Below, in pieces: positions 1 through 8,734 of a stretch of DNA of 64,000 nucleotides (position 1 is its first letter; the number at the start of each line of letters is the position of its first letter). Source of the DNA: Chryseobacterium capnotolerans. Lineage in GTDB: Bacteria; Bacteroidota; Bacteroidia; Flavobacteriales; Weeksellaceae. The stretch is taken from contig NZ_CP065589.1 in the NCBI RefSeq assembly GCF_021278965.1, forward strand, positions 2,423,001-2,487,000. Direction: 5' to 3'. A program made the position numbers and the translations under genes. Under the pieces are notes generated by a model, which had not been told where the DNA came from, did not search any database, and saw only the letters and a program-made list of their open reading frames with translations.

Positions 1-780
1 GCAAATTACCACATCATTTTCAATAATTTTTGCTACCGGAACAACATTTCCTGTAGCTGTTGTATTGACTAAAATGATTGGCTTAAGGAATTCATCTGTT
101 ACGTTATGGTCATAGGAAGCACGGATAGAGGCCAGAGCGTCTGTACTCTGCTCTCCTACTCCTTCTACAAGGGCATCATAAGCTAATTTCACACGTTCCC
201 ATCTTTTGTCCCTGTCCATTGCGTAGTATCTTCCTACAACGGTAGCCAGTTTCCCGGTAGTTGCTTCCATGTGGTTCTGAAGCTCTTCAATGAAACCTAA
301 TCCGGAATGTGGATCACAGTCTCTTCCGTCTGTGAATGCATGTACAAAGACATTTTCATCCAATCCAAATTCTTTGGCAGCAGTCAATAATCCTTTTAAG
401 TGATTGATATGGGAGTGTACTCCTCCATTGGAAACCAATCCGATGAAATGTACTTTTTTATTTTCTTTTTTAGCGTATTCAAAAGCATCCTGAATTACTT
501 TTTCCTGTCCAAGAGTACCGTTTTCAACCGCCATATTCAGTTTTACCAGGTTTTGGTAAACAACTCTTCCGGCCCCAAGGTTCATGTGACCTACTTCGGA
601 ATTCCCCATCTGTCCGGCAGGAAGACCTACCGCTAAACCACTTGCTTCAAGGGTTGTGTGTGGAAATTTTTGATAACAGCTATCTATAAATGGTGTGTTT
701 GCTTTGTCTATTGCAGAAACGTCCGGGTTTGTTCCCAATCCCCATCCGTCAAGGATTGCTAATATTGCTTTTTTTGACAT
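1..780 (-). CDS. gpmI: 2,3-bisphosphoglycerate-independent phosphoglycerate mutase (partial, C-terminus outside window)
   Basis: Interconverts 3- and 2-phosphoglycerate in glycolysis and gluconeogenesis; cytosolic, Mn-dependent. The first 260 codons are present, starting MSKKAILAILDGWGLG. The metal-binding LDGWG motif and the GNSEVGH motif with the catalytic serine are visible, followed by VSNGGVHSH, HAFTDGRD and GRYYAMDRD, all typical of the GpmI phosphatase and transferase domains. The frame is open to the window edge, so roughly half of the usual 510 residues is missing here. A -7 promoter element lies about 20 bases upstream. Family assignment is secure. Confidence 0.96.
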   Translation of the reverse strand, partial: MSKKAILAILDGWGLGTNPDVSAIDKANTPFIDSCYQKFPHTTLEASGLAVGLPAGQMGNSEVGHMNLGAGRVVYQNLVKLNMAVENGTLGQEKVIQDAFEYAKKENKKVHFIGLVSNGGVHSHINHLKGLLTAAKEFGLDENVFVHAFTDGRDCDPHSGLGFIEELQNHMEATTGKLATVVGRYYAMDRDKRWERVKLAYDALVEGVGEQSTDALASIRASYDHNVTDEFLKPIILVNTTATGNVVPVAKIIENDVVIC

Positions 781-799
781 TTTGTAAAACTTTAGTACA

Positions 800-807
800 C
801 AAATTTA
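800..807 (-). promoter_or_regulatory. -7 promoter element of gpmI
   Basis: On the minus strand this reads TAAATTTG, an exact match to the Bacteroidetes -7 consensus TAnnTTTG, 20 bases before the gpmI start. No TTG -33 element is seen at normal spacing. Confidence 0.5.
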
Positions 808-911
808 CCTAATTTCCGATGAATAGAAGAATTTGGAGTTCTGAATTTTATGTATTCAGAGGAAAATGAAAAAATCTGTGTTCTCTTCAAAATCTTTGAG
901 CTCTATTATTC

Positions 912-940
912 TCGCAGATCTTGCTGATTTCGCAGATTTT
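912..940. repeat. cgcagat-type intergenic repeat fragment
   Basis: Two CGCAGAT units with a TTGCTGATTT spacer sit in the otherwise featureless 781-981 gap. A similar GCAGATT..GCGGATT..GCAGAT string occurs in opposite orientation near 59190-59216. Repeats of this kind are common between genes in Chryseobacterium; I infer a dispersed non-coding repeat. Confidence 0.3.
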
Positions 941-981
941 AAAATGTGGATGATTATAGATTTCAACTTCTGGCTTCAACT

Positions 982-2211
982 CTAATTTTTAAACCAGCTA
1001 TTAATTTTATAAGTAAACTTATTTGATTTTACATTTTCTATTTTGATATTCTGTCCTTTTTCCACTCCTTTTACATTAGCTTCCTGATTCCAGTTTCCTT
1101 TGGTAAACTTAAATTGCGCTGGTAAATATATTTTTAAAGTAAGGGTTCTTTCAAGATCGCTTTTCCTTTCCATTTTAACTGAAGATGCACTCCAGCTCCC
1201 CAACCCTTTCTGGTTTCCTGCGATATAAACCTCATCATTTTTATCAGGAACATTTACTAATAATGTTACCGTTGAAGGCTCCCCTGAAAATTCCTGGAAA
1301 AAATCATCATATTTTAAATTCTTTTCTTTTGCATACGACTGAATATAAGAATCCAGAAAGCCACTTTCTTTTAAAAATAAAAATGGGTCTTCAATGTTTA
1401 AAATATCATGTACTGCTTGTTGTTTATCGGTTTGTTTATTAAAATAGGCTTCACATATTTTGTATCCTATCCAATATCCTAAATCATTGGGTCTGTCATC
1501 TTTTTTGGAGGTCCAATAAAACCAGTCTCTTAAATCATCACTTTTATATCTTGTTACGAATTCTTTGTATAATTTGTCTGAATTTGCTTCACCATACTGA
1601 AATGCTTTTACATTCATTGGTTCTCCGGAAACAAATTCTGCTATAAAATCAGCTCCACCTTCTGTTAAAGCTTGTTTCAATAAAGTTTCTCCGCCTTTAT
1701 TATTTTGCTGAAAATGAATCATTTCATGAACAATAAGAGGTACAACTCCATCCAGATTTTTAAACAATTCTGTTCCGATTGAGATTCCTTCATTGGAAGA
1801 ATTTCCGCCCGTATTCATTCTGCCATACACGAAATAAACGGTTGAGAATTTAGCTTTTGGATACCAATATTTTAAAGCGCTGTAACTTGCTTTTAGTTTT
1901 TTATCTTTTGCCCCAATTCCATCTAGCACATGTCTGGTTTTAAGATATTCTTCTTTATTTTTTTTCACTGTTGCATACAGAGAATCTGCATTAATGATAC
2001 GATTCCTGATAAAACTTTTTACTCCCGGTGAACCATTTTCTATGTATTCTATAAAAGGATTGGTAGTGGAAGTTTCCATTTTATCAAAGGCTTTCCAGAA
2101 GTTTTGTACATCTTTCGTTTCTAAAACTGCGTTTAGAGGATCTTCTGCAAATTGAGCATTCATCATTCCAAAAGCCAACAAAGAAAGCAGTATAAGGTGA
2201 TTGGTTTTCAT
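982..2211 (-). CDS. Secreted zinc metallopeptidase-like protein with C-terminal starch-binding-like domain
   Basis: A 409-residue exported protein; the signal peptide ends near MMNAQ (about residue 20). HEMIH at residues 162-166 is an HExxH zinc site, and EGGADFIAEF about 20 residues later can supply the third, glutamate ligand, giving a gluzincin-like arrangement. The last 95 residues (VTLLVNVP, VYIAGNQKGLGSW, FKFTKGNW) look like a CBM20/starch-binding beta-sandwich. The protease role is inferred from the motif, since related Bacteroidetes proteins are mostly uncharacterised. The gene is monocistronic, with its own -7 element at 2234-2241. Confidence 0.7.
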   Translation of the reverse strand: MKTNHLILLSLLAFGMMNAQFAEDPLNAVLETKDVQNFWKAFDKMETSTTNPFIEYIENGSPGVKSFIRNRIINADSLYATVKKNKEEYLKTRHVLDGIGAKDKKLKASYSALKYWYPKAKFSTVYFVYGRMNTGGNSSNEGISIGTELFKNLDGVVPLIVHEMIHFQQNNKGGETLLKQALTEGGADFIAEFVSGEPMNVKAFQYGEANSDKLYKEFVTRYKSDDLRDWFYWTSKKDDRPNDLGYWIGYKICEAYFNKQTDKQQAVHDILNIEDPFLFLKESGFLDSYIQSYAKEKNLKYDDFFQEFSGEPSTVTLLVNVPDKNDEVYIAGNQKGLGSWSASSVKMERKSDLERTLTLKIYLPAQFKFTKGNWNQEANVKGVEKGQNIKIENVKSNKFTYKINSWFKN

Positions 2212-2233
2212 TTTAGTTTTTAAGGTTAACGGT

Positions 2234-2241
2234 CAAAAATA
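2234..2241 (-). promoter_or_regulatory. -7 promoter element of the 982-2211 peptidase gene
   Basis: Minus-strand TATTTTTG matches TAnnTTTG, 23 bases before the start codon. No clear -33 element. Confidence 0.45.
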
Positions 2242-2353
2242 TAAAATATTATATTGAGTTTCGGTCTCTCTTCCTTTTCTAAACTAAAAATATTTCTCTA
2301 ATATGGATTGATAATTTCAGGCTTATTTCCTCTATAAATTCATAATTCTTTTT

Positions 2354-2361
2354 TAATTTTG
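2354..2361 (+). promoter_or_regulatory. -7 promoter element almost abutting the SUI1 start
   Basis: TAATTTTG matches TAnnTTTG exactly and ends only 4 bases before the ATG at 2366. If used, transcription would begin at or next to the start codon, implying a leaderless or near-leaderless mRNA. No -33 box is evident. Confidence 0.4.
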
Positions 2362-2365
2362 CTGT

Positions 2366-2689
2366 ATGGACTTACGTGATCAACTGAAGAATCTTTTTCC
2401 TGAACATGAAGAGCAGGATTTTGAAATGCCTGAAGAAGAATTCAAGCAGAAAGAACCATTGGTATGCAAATTTGAGAAGAAAGGCAGAAACGGCAAACCT
2501 GTAACGATTGTTGAAGGCTGGGAAGGCAGTGAAGAAGACCTTAAAAAAATCTCAAAGAAAATAAAAACCACCTTAGGAATAGGCGGTTCTGAAAAGGACG
2601 GGACGATTATCATTCAAGGTGACAACCGTGATAAAATAATGGCTATCCTTAAAGATATGGGTTATAAAACCAAACGTGTTGGCGGATAG
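2366..2689 (+). CDS. SUI1/eIF1-like translation initiation factor (YciH family)
   Basis: A 107-residue SUI1-fold protein. Residues 30-107 hold the conserved pattern: PVTIVEGWEG, LKKISKKIKTTLGIGGS, then GTIIIQGD and the glycine-rich C-terminus MGYKTKRVGG. Bacterial members (YciH) are thought to influence start-site selection on the ribosome, but their physiological role is poorly defined. The start ATG gives the N-terminus MDLRDQLKNLFPEHE expected for flavobacterial homologues. The gene stands alone and converges on the LRR gene, with a 2-base gap. Confidence 0.9.
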   Translation: MDLRDQLKNLFPEHEEQDFEMPEEEFKQKEPLVCKFEKKGRNGKPVTIVEGWEGSEEDLKKISKKIKTTLGIGGSEKDGTIIIQGDNRDKIMAILKDMGYKTKRVGG

Positions 2690-2691
2690 AT

Positions 2692-3591
2692 CTAGAAATA
2701 GATCTGGGTTTCCGGCAGTAAGGTTTTTAATTTTTCAATTTTAGATTTTTCTATAGGATTTCCTGTAAGAATTAGTGTTTTCATGTTTTTAAGCTGACTG
2801 ATTTCTTCAGGAATATCTTTCAGATTATTGTTAGCCAGATTCATGCTGACCACGTTCTTTAATCCTTTTACTTTAGATGAGATTTCTGTAATATTATTAT
2901 CACTTACATTCAGAAATTCAAGTTCCTGAGCTTTAAATAGATTTTCAGGAAGTCTGCAGATAGCATTCTGCTGTAATTCGAGATATTTTAATCTTTTTGG
3001 AAATGAAAGGTTTCCCATGTCATTGATCTGATTGTTGGCCAGATTTAAGAATTTCAGACTTTTGATCTGAAACAACCGGTCCGCAATAAAACTAATTTGA
3101 TTTCCCTGTAAATTTATTTCTTCTAAGGTGGGTATTTCCATTAGAGCTTCAGGAAAAACATTAAGGTTATTGGCATCAAAGTGAACCACCTTAAGATTTT
3201 GAAGCTTTGCAAGATTTGGATTAATACTTGTCAGACTGTTCAGATTCATAGAAAATGTAGTCAACTTTTTAAGCTGGCTGATTTCATCCGGGATGTACTT
3301 GATGCTGTTTTCATTTACATTCAAAAATTCAAGTTCTTTCAATGTAAAAAGCTCCTGATCCATTTTTTCTAGCTTATTGGCCATCATATTTAAAAAGAAT
3401 AATGAATCCAATTTTATAATTTGAGGCGGAATATTAAACAATCCTTTTTCTCTGAAACTCATACTGTAAACAGCCTTCTTACTGTCCAGAGCTTCTTCCA
3501 TATTGGTGAAAGTAGGATATTTAACAGGATCAATCTGAGCATTGACCTGAGAAAGTGATAAAAAGGAAATAAGTAAGAAAAACTTTTTCAT
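2692..3591 (-). CDS. Exported leucine-rich repeat protein
   Basis: A 299-residue protein with a Sec signal peptide (cleavage after VNAQ, about residue 19) and about ten leucine-rich repeats between residues 60 and 290, for example LKELEFLNVNENSIKYIP and LKNMKTLILTGNPI. Such repeats build a curved binding surface. No catalytic domain, lipobox or T9SS tail is visible, so a periplasmic or surface binding role is inferred. It is downstream of PhoX on the same strand but separated from it by a stem-loop at 3678-3709. Confidence 0.75.
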   Translation of the reverse strand: MKKFFLLISFLSLSQVNAQIDPVKYPTFTNMEEALDSKKAVYSMSFREKGLFNIPPQIIKLDSLFFLNMMANKLEKMDQELFTLKELEFLNVNENSIKYIPDEISQLKKLTTFSMNLNSLTSINPNLAKLQNLKVVHFDANNLNVFPEALMEIPTLEEINLQGNQISFIADRLFQIKSLKFLNLANNQINDMGNLSFPKRLKYLELQQNAICRLPENLFKAQELEFLNVSDNNITEISSKVKGLKNVVSMNLANNNLKDIPEEISQLKNMKTLILTGNPIEKSKIEKLKTLLPETQIYF

Positions 3592-3677
3592 ATGAAGATG
3601 TTTATTATTTTTTTAATGCCCATCATCACAGCACCTTAATCTGCATGTGTCTATTACGGCAATTTTATAAACAGAAA

Positions 3678-3709
3678 TGTCTGCCGACAACAAATGGTAT
3701 CGGCAGACA
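3678..3709 (-). terminator. Stem-loop downstream of the PhoX gene
   Basis: Perfect 10-bp arms (TGTCTGCCGA and TCGGCAGACA) with a 12-base loop lie 16 bases past the PhoX stop codon. On the minus strand the stem is followed by TTTCTG, so it is a moderate terminator candidate. Confidence 0.5.
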
Positions 3710-3725
3710 GGAATTATAAATACTT

Positions 3726-5891
3726 TTACTTCTTTAAAAGTTTTACTGTTTTCTGGAATCCTCCTTCTGCTTCAATATTCAGAATTAAAACTCTGGATCC
3801 TTCCAATTGAGGTGTAAAATCCAGGTCTAATGCCTTGTTTACGCCATTGAATTTCTTGGTATAGACAATTTTCCCGTCTATACTGTAAGCAGTCACCGAA
3901 ATATCTTTTAAGCCTTTTGGTGAATTGATTTTCACTATTCCTGAAGTAGGATTCGGAGCCACGGTTACTGTGTTTTCAGCAGCTGTATTTTCAGTTGTTC
4001 CTAAAGAACCTTGTGTTCCGAGATTTCCTTTAAGTGCAATTACTACAGTAGCAGATTTTCCTCTATAGTCAATTGTATTTCCTGTAGCATCAATATCAGT
4101 AGAGATGGTAGAATCCGGATGTTGGATAGAGAAGAATCCGAATTTATGATCTGGTGTAAACGTTAATCCTGTAGGCTCAGATCCTGCAGGCATTGAAGCA
4201 AATAATTTCACTTTCGGATTAGCCTGTGTATGATCCGGAGCAATGACCCAGATATAGTTTTTACCACCATCCTGAAGTACCCAAAGGTTTCCAAGTTCGT
4301 CAAAAGTAAGGTTGTCATTTCCATCTCCCCAAGCTTCAGATTTTGTTCCCTGTGTTGTTTCGAAAGAGTATACGGAGTTGGCTCCACCCACGAATGTTTC
4401 CACCTGAGAAGCGGTTGTTCCATTATCCTGTAAACGATACACTCTATCTAATCCTTTTGCTGTAAAATAAATCTTACCATCCAGAGGGCTGATATCCACA
4501 TCTTCTACTCCATTAAATCTTGTTCCTCCTAATGATTGAGCAAGGTTTGCTGTGTTATTTTGGTCTGCTTTTGTTTTATTAGGAACCTGAATCCATGTTG
4601 CTGTAGTTCCCACCGGATCTCCTGCTGCTGTTAATCCCTGATCTAATTTTAATACATAAAGATTTCCTGAAGCCAGATTGTTTGGCGTATCCATCACATA
4701 TTTATACACCATGTGTGTACCACCATCTTCTCCGTAATATGCAGTAGTTCCAGCATTATTGATAACCACATTTTCATGGTTCATGATTCCCATCTGCCAT
4801 AATTTTCCTTTAGAACCATCTGTATTCTTAGAAATCACCTGTGCTGTTGCGGGATCAATTTCTACCAGCCATCCGTAATCTTTGTATCCGTCACCATTTA
4901 TGTCATTAGCCGTTACAGATTCTTCTGCTGTTACTACCGTTCCCCAAGGAGTAATTCCTCCCGAACAGTTTCTGATTGTCTGTACCAAGCTAGGATCTGA
5001 GAAACTTACCGCTCTTGATTTTGTTAACTGCCAAAGTTTTGTAGACGCGTTATAATTTATCTCAGCCATCGTTACTCCGCCAGGGTTTGTTTCGTGGTTT
5101 ACGGAAAGGTATCCATTTGTACTGCTTCCCGATTTGCCAACATATGCTGTAAAATCGTTCTGCCCGCCTACTAGCCCGCCTCCTTCAGTATAATTATCAC
5201 CTTCTTTCAGAATAAGCTGATATTTGTGTTCACCAGGAATGATAAGTTTATTGGTTTGTGCCGTAGGAACAATGGAAGTGAAACAGCTAATATGTGATCC
5301 GTTACATACAACAGGCGGAAATGTCGTGTTAGGTTTTGTTTTCAGATAAGCATCAATTCTAAGATCTGAACTGCCAACACTTCGGTTATGTAATTCAATA
5401 GAAATTCGGTTAACACCATTGATGAATTTTGATTTTGGAATAGAGAAAATATTATAAACATTTTCTGCAGCATTGTCAATTGTTGTACTGGAAAAAGTAT
5501 TGAATGTAATGGCCCCGGCAGGCATATTATCTCTTATTACTTCCTCTCCGTTAAGATACACTACAATCCCATCATCTCTCATTACTCCAAGTTCCATGTT
5601 GTCTGTAAGTGTGGCAAGATCCACCGTAATATCTTTTGCAAAATACGCTGTAACCAATCCTGTAGTACCTCCGTGAATGGTCGTAGTAACAGGATCACCA
5701 TATCCTAATGGTGCATTACCAACAGGCCAGGAAGAGATGTCATAGTTTTGGGTTTTCCATGCATCAGGTTGTGCCTGATCCAAGTCTTTATAACTCCAGG
5801 ACGTCCCCTTGTCAAAAATAATGGTCTGCGCCTGAACAACCGATCCGGCAAATAGAGCTAAAGCCCCAATTGTTAGTAGTTTTTTCTTCAT
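3726..5891 (-). CDS. PhoX-family (DUF839) secreted phosphatase with T9SS sorting domain
   Basis: A 721-residue exported protein. It has a signal peptide (ends VVQAQ), an N-terminal beta-sandwich-like region (about 25-185, with MRDDGIVVYLNGEEV), a PhoX/DUF839 core (about 215-630) and a T9SS C-terminal region (about 645-721, with PNPTSGIVKI and ending KTVKLLKK). PhoX hallmarks are NHETNPGG, GGITPWGTVVTAEES, MNHENVV, YYGEDGG and EDVDISPLDGKIYFT. Characterised PhoX enzymes are Ca/Fe-dependent alkaline phosphatases, so phosphate scavenging at the cell surface is likely but inferred. It has its own promoter element and is not operonic with the peroxidase upstream. Confidence 0.8.
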   Translation of the reverse strand: MKKKLLTIGALALFAGSVVQAQTIIFDKGTSWSYKDLDQAQPDAWKTQNYDISSWPVGNAPLGYGDPVTTTIHGGTTGLVTAYFAKDITVDLATLTDNMELGVMRDDGIVVYLNGEEVIRDNMPAGAITFNTFSSTTIDNAAENVYNIFSIPKSKFINGVNRISIELHNRSVGSSDLRIDAYLKTKPNTTFPPVVCNGSHISCFTSIVPTAQTNKLIIPGEHKYQLILKEGDNYTEGGGLVGGQNDFTAYVGKSGSSTNGYLSVNHETNPGGVTMAEINYNASTKLWQLTKSRAVSFSDPSLVQTIRNCSGGITPWGTVVTAEESVTANDINGDGYKDYGWLVEIDPATAQVISKNTDGSKGKLWQMGIMNHENVVINNAGTTAYYGEDGGTHMVYKYVMDTPNNLASGNLYVLKLDQGLTAAGDPVGTTATWIQVPNKTKADQNNTANLAQSLGGTRFNGVEDVDISPLDGKIYFTAKGLDRVYRLQDNGTTASQVETFVGGANSVYSFETTQGTKSEAWGDGNDNLTFDELGNLWVLQDGGKNYIWVIAPDHTQANPKVKLFASMPAGSEPTGLTFTPDHKFGFFSIQHPDSTISTDIDATGNTIDYRGKSATVVIALKGNLGTQGSLGTTENTAAENTVTVAPNPTSGIVKINSPKGLKDISVTAYSIDGKIVYTKKFNGVNKALDLDFTPQLEGSRVLILNIEAEGGFQKTVKLLKK

Positions 5892-5916
5892 TTTTAATTT
5901 GATTTATTAGACCTTG

Positions 5917-5924
5917 CAAAACTA
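5917..5924 (-). promoter_or_regulatory. -7 promoter element of the PhoX gene
   Basis: Minus-strand TAGTTTTG, 26 bases before the start, matches TAnnTTTG. No Pho-box-like direct repeat is obvious in the 285-base gap to the next gene; besides the terminator at 6094-6120 the gap shows nothing else. Confidence 0.45.
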
Positions 5925-6093
5925 TTTTTTCAAGATGATCTTCCTGTTAATAGGATTTTAAATATAGACAGGAGAATATTAATTAATTTAAAACCTAATG
6001 TTAAGGAGATTAAGTTTCTGTTAAATTGTGGAAATTCTTCTTTGTAATGCATGAGTTGCTATGGTGAATATTCTTATTCCATACACAAAAAGA

Positions 6094-6120
6094 CCTAACA
6101 GGTTTTAGAAACCTGTTAGG
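6094..6120 (-). terminator. Terminator of the MauG-like peroxidase gene
   Basis: Perfect 12-bp arms (CCTAACAGGTTT and AAACCTGTTAGG) with a 3-base loop. Read on the minus strand it is followed by TCTTTTTG, a U-rich tail, about 57 bases past the stop of the 6177-8006 gene. Confidence 0.7.
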
Positions 6121-6176
6121 CTTAAATTAGATATCCAAGAAAAGCTGTAGCTCAACTTCTGTATCCCGAAAATCTT

Positions 6177-8006
6177 CTACTTTGCTTTACTCACATCCGT
6201 AAGAGCATTCAGAAAAGCAATTATCTGGTTCATTTCTGTTGTGGTAAGGTTTAATTTATCCGAAGCAAGTGTCTGGTTTTTCATCTTGAGTCCCAATCCT
6301 TCTCCACCGCCTTCATTATAGAAATCAAGAACCTCTTCTAAAGTATTGAAAGCTCCGTTATGGAAATAAGGTTTTGTAAGGGCTATATTTCTTACCGTAA
6401 CTGTTTTGAAGGAGTAGTCATAGATCCATGATTTTTCCTTTTTAACTGGGCTGTTTCCTCTTCCAGGATCCTGATCCAGCTCTATAGGAAGCTGTTTAAT
6501 TGGTTTTGCAGTTATCCCCAAAACTTCAGACTCATTTTCATTAAAAAATGGTGGTACAAGCCCTGAAAAATGAGGTACAAAATGACAGGTGGCACAATTG
6601 GCTTTTCCCATGAACAGATTGAATCCTTTTTTCACATCATCCGAAACATTTTTTTCATTTCTCATAAAACGGTCAAAATCACTATCAAAAGAATATAATG
6701 AAGCTACATAGGAACTTAATGCCTTTGAAAAATTTTCTTTATTGATCTTACCGTCTTTGAAAGCGGTACGGAATGCTTTTTTATACTCAGGTTTTGTCTT
6801 TAACTTTTGAATGATCCTTTCATAGCTTGTATTAAACTCATCTTCATTATAAATAACGTGTTCAGCCTGCTGTTCAAGATAAAAAGCACGCAAATCATAG
6901 AAAAACCTTTTGGCAAAAACCGCATTATATAAAGACGGTGAATTTCTCAACACTGTTTTTCCTTCTACATTACTTGGAGACTTTGCCTTAAGGTCTGTAA
7001 AAGCATTTTCCTGAAGATGGCAGGTTGCACAGCTCATTTTCCCATTGCCACTTAAATTCTGATCATAGAAAATTGATTTTCCCAGATCTCGAAGATCCGG
7101 ATTATCTTCTGAAGACTTCAATAAGGTATAAAAATAGGGATCTAAAAAATCACTACTGAAAAGGTTTTTATTATTGACATTCCATCCTGAAAATTCCTTC
7201 AGATCATCAGGCCTTCCATCCCATTTTCCTAATTCTTCATACAGTGGCTGAATATATTTTTTGTAAAACTCAATTCGGTCAAAGGTTTCAAAATCTTTAT
7301 TTTTTGAAAGATAACGAATCGCTTCCGTTAAGGTCTGATCTGCTTTTTGGCTATTATAGTTTTTAAAATACGGATCATCATTGATATATTTCTGCATTCC
7401 GGAAAGCGCATGACCGGCTTCTTCGGAAATATTCAGAGAACCCGGAGTATCAAAGCCCGTCACTCCCAGAGCGTAGATCCTGATCAGTTCTATGCGCAAA
7501 GGCAATGTTTTATTGTTTCCTTTGCTCATTCCATTTTTCATGGCGCTCAGATAGAATCCCGAATAGCTGTTGTATAAAAAATCGGTAATGGTCTTGATCT
7601 TTTCCTTTTCATCCGCAGCTTCGTCCGAAAACACGAGTTCATCTAATACCTGCAGCCCTTCCGGAGGCAGTGTATATGCTGATGTTCCCGCAGCTTCAAT
7701 ATGAAATAAAGGCGCTGCATTGAGGTGGGTTTTGGTGAATTCAGGATAATGATAGGCAATATAAAATTCAATTTCCTTAAAAGAATTTCTTGTATTTTTT
7801 AATGATTCCTGCAATTCTTCTAGAGTAATACGGTCTTCAGAGAACTTACGAACATCAGACTTTAATTGTTCGAGCTTACCTTTAAAATCTGACAACCCTT
7901 TATTAATAAATGTATTTTCACTTTCTTTACCCCGGTAAACAGGATTAAAAGACATTACTGCAATTCCTATTAAAAGGATGACAATAAGCAGTGGATAAGA
8001 TCTCAT
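6177..8006 (-). CDS. Di-heme cytochrome c peroxidase/MauG-like protein with N-terminal helical domain
   Basis: A 609-residue exported protein with an N-terminal membrane or signal helix. Residues 30-240 are helical and resemble imelysin-like or peroxidase-associated regions (FHIEAAG, ELIRIYALGVTGFDTPG). Residues 290-609 are a di-heme peroxidase module with two CxxCH heme sites, CATCH at about 326 and CATCHFVPHFSG at about 470, plus the usual KPYFHNGAFNTLEEVLDFYN segment. Family members reduce H2O2 or oxidise protein or metal substrates in the periplasm. The N-terminal extension is larger than in a classical CcpA of about 350 residues. The substrate cannot be told from sequence. Confidence 0.82.
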   Translation of the reverse strand: MRSYPLLIVILLIGIAVMSFNPVYRGKESENTFINKGLSDFKGKLEQLKSDVRKFSEDRITLEELQESLKNTRNSFKEIEFYIAYHYPEFTKTHLNAAPLFHIEAAGTSAYTLPPEGLQVLDELVFSDEAADEKEKIKTITDFLYNSYSGFYLSAMKNGMSKGNNKTLPLRIELIRIYALGVTGFDTPGSLNISEEAGHALSGMQKYINDDPYFKNYNSQKADQTLTEAIRYLSKNKDFETFDRIEFYKKYIQPLYEELGKWDGRPDDLKEFSGWNVNNKNLFSSDFLDPYFYTLLKSSEDNPDLRDLGKSIFYDQNLSGNGKMSCATCHLQENAFTDLKAKSPSNVEGKTVLRNSPSLYNAVFAKRFFYDLRAFYLEQQAEHVIYNEDEFNTSYERIIQKLKTKPEYKKAFRTAFKDGKINKENFSKALSSYVASLYSFDSDFDRFMRNEKNVSDDVKKGFNLFMGKANCATCHFVPHFSGLVPPFFNENESEVLGITAKPIKQLPIELDQDPGRGNSPVKKEKSWIYDYSFKTVTVRNIALTKPYFHNGAFNTLEEVLDFYNEGGGEGLGLKMKNQTLASDKLNLTTTEMNQIIAFLNALTDVSKAK

Positions 8007-8019
8007 GAATTTTTATCCG

Positions 8020-8047
8020 CAAAACTATTAATATGATGTTATCTCAA
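8020..8047 (-). promoter_or_regulatory. Promoter of the MauG-like peroxidase gene
   Basis: On the minus strand: TTG (8045-8047), a 17-base spacer, and TAGTTTTG (8020-8027), a full Bacteroidetes -33/-7 pair 13 bases before the start codon. Confidence 0.55.
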
Positions 8048-8235
8048 TTTTAATAGCAGATTAAATAATGTTTATATTTTTGATACAATATTTTTCACTA
8101 ATTTTAAACCCCGAAATCAGATTCATTATTCTTTAAGAAACGGGTTATTCTAAAATACCGTTAAAATAATGGCGAGTGGTTATTGGGAGAGGATTTTTTT
8201 AATTAAATTCAACACATCAAAAATAAAATAGGAGT

Positions 8236-8716
8236 ATGAAAACAAAATTATTGTTTGCTGTTACAGCCAGTTTCCTTTCTCTTACAGCATTTTCCCAAAA
8301 GAAAAAGCAGGCAGATAAGCCCGCAAAACAACAGGAAATGGCGATATATGCTGAAAAAAAGGGAATGACTATTATCTGGTCCGTCTGGAACAGGATAAGC
8401 CGGTACCTAATGTGTATGTATATTCTAACGGAATAACCAAACCTTACAAAAGCTATGCGGAACTTAAAGACGTTGTCATGGAATTTCCGGGAATGATGTC
8501 TTCTAATAATTCGACCAAAGAAGAATTGGTTTCTATTCTTAAAAAAGATAATCATTTTTATGAGATTACTTCCCAGAGAAAAGATCCTAAAAACTTTGAA
8601 AAGACAGTAGTTACCGTCTATGAAGTAATGGACGGACAAAAAGGATTGTTGAGGAATACGATTCGATCTATCAACTTATGGCTTCACCTTATAAAGAGGC
8701 AATTTTCATCAATTAA
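8236..8716 (+). pseudogene. Small secreted protein of unknown function, frameshifted twice as read
   Basis: Starts MKTKLLFAVTASFLSLTAFSQ, a clear signal peptide, then a lysine-rich segment. The frame breaks at the A7 run 8354-8360; adding one A continues as KKGNDYYLVRLEQDKP. It breaks again at the A5 run 8638-8642; adding one A continues as IVEEYDSIYQLMASPY and ends at 8716. The corrected product is about 160 residues. I do not recognise the family. The two corrections both being single A in A-runs suggests sequencing error rather than decay, because the middle segment is otherwise intact. Confidence 0.6.
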
Positions 8717-8734
8717 AAACAAAAAATATAAATT

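Noticed and set aside
8217..8639. Minus-strand open frame of 140 codons
   Set aside because: It is antisense to the small secreted protein, has no start context, and its existence only reflects the gene on the other strand.
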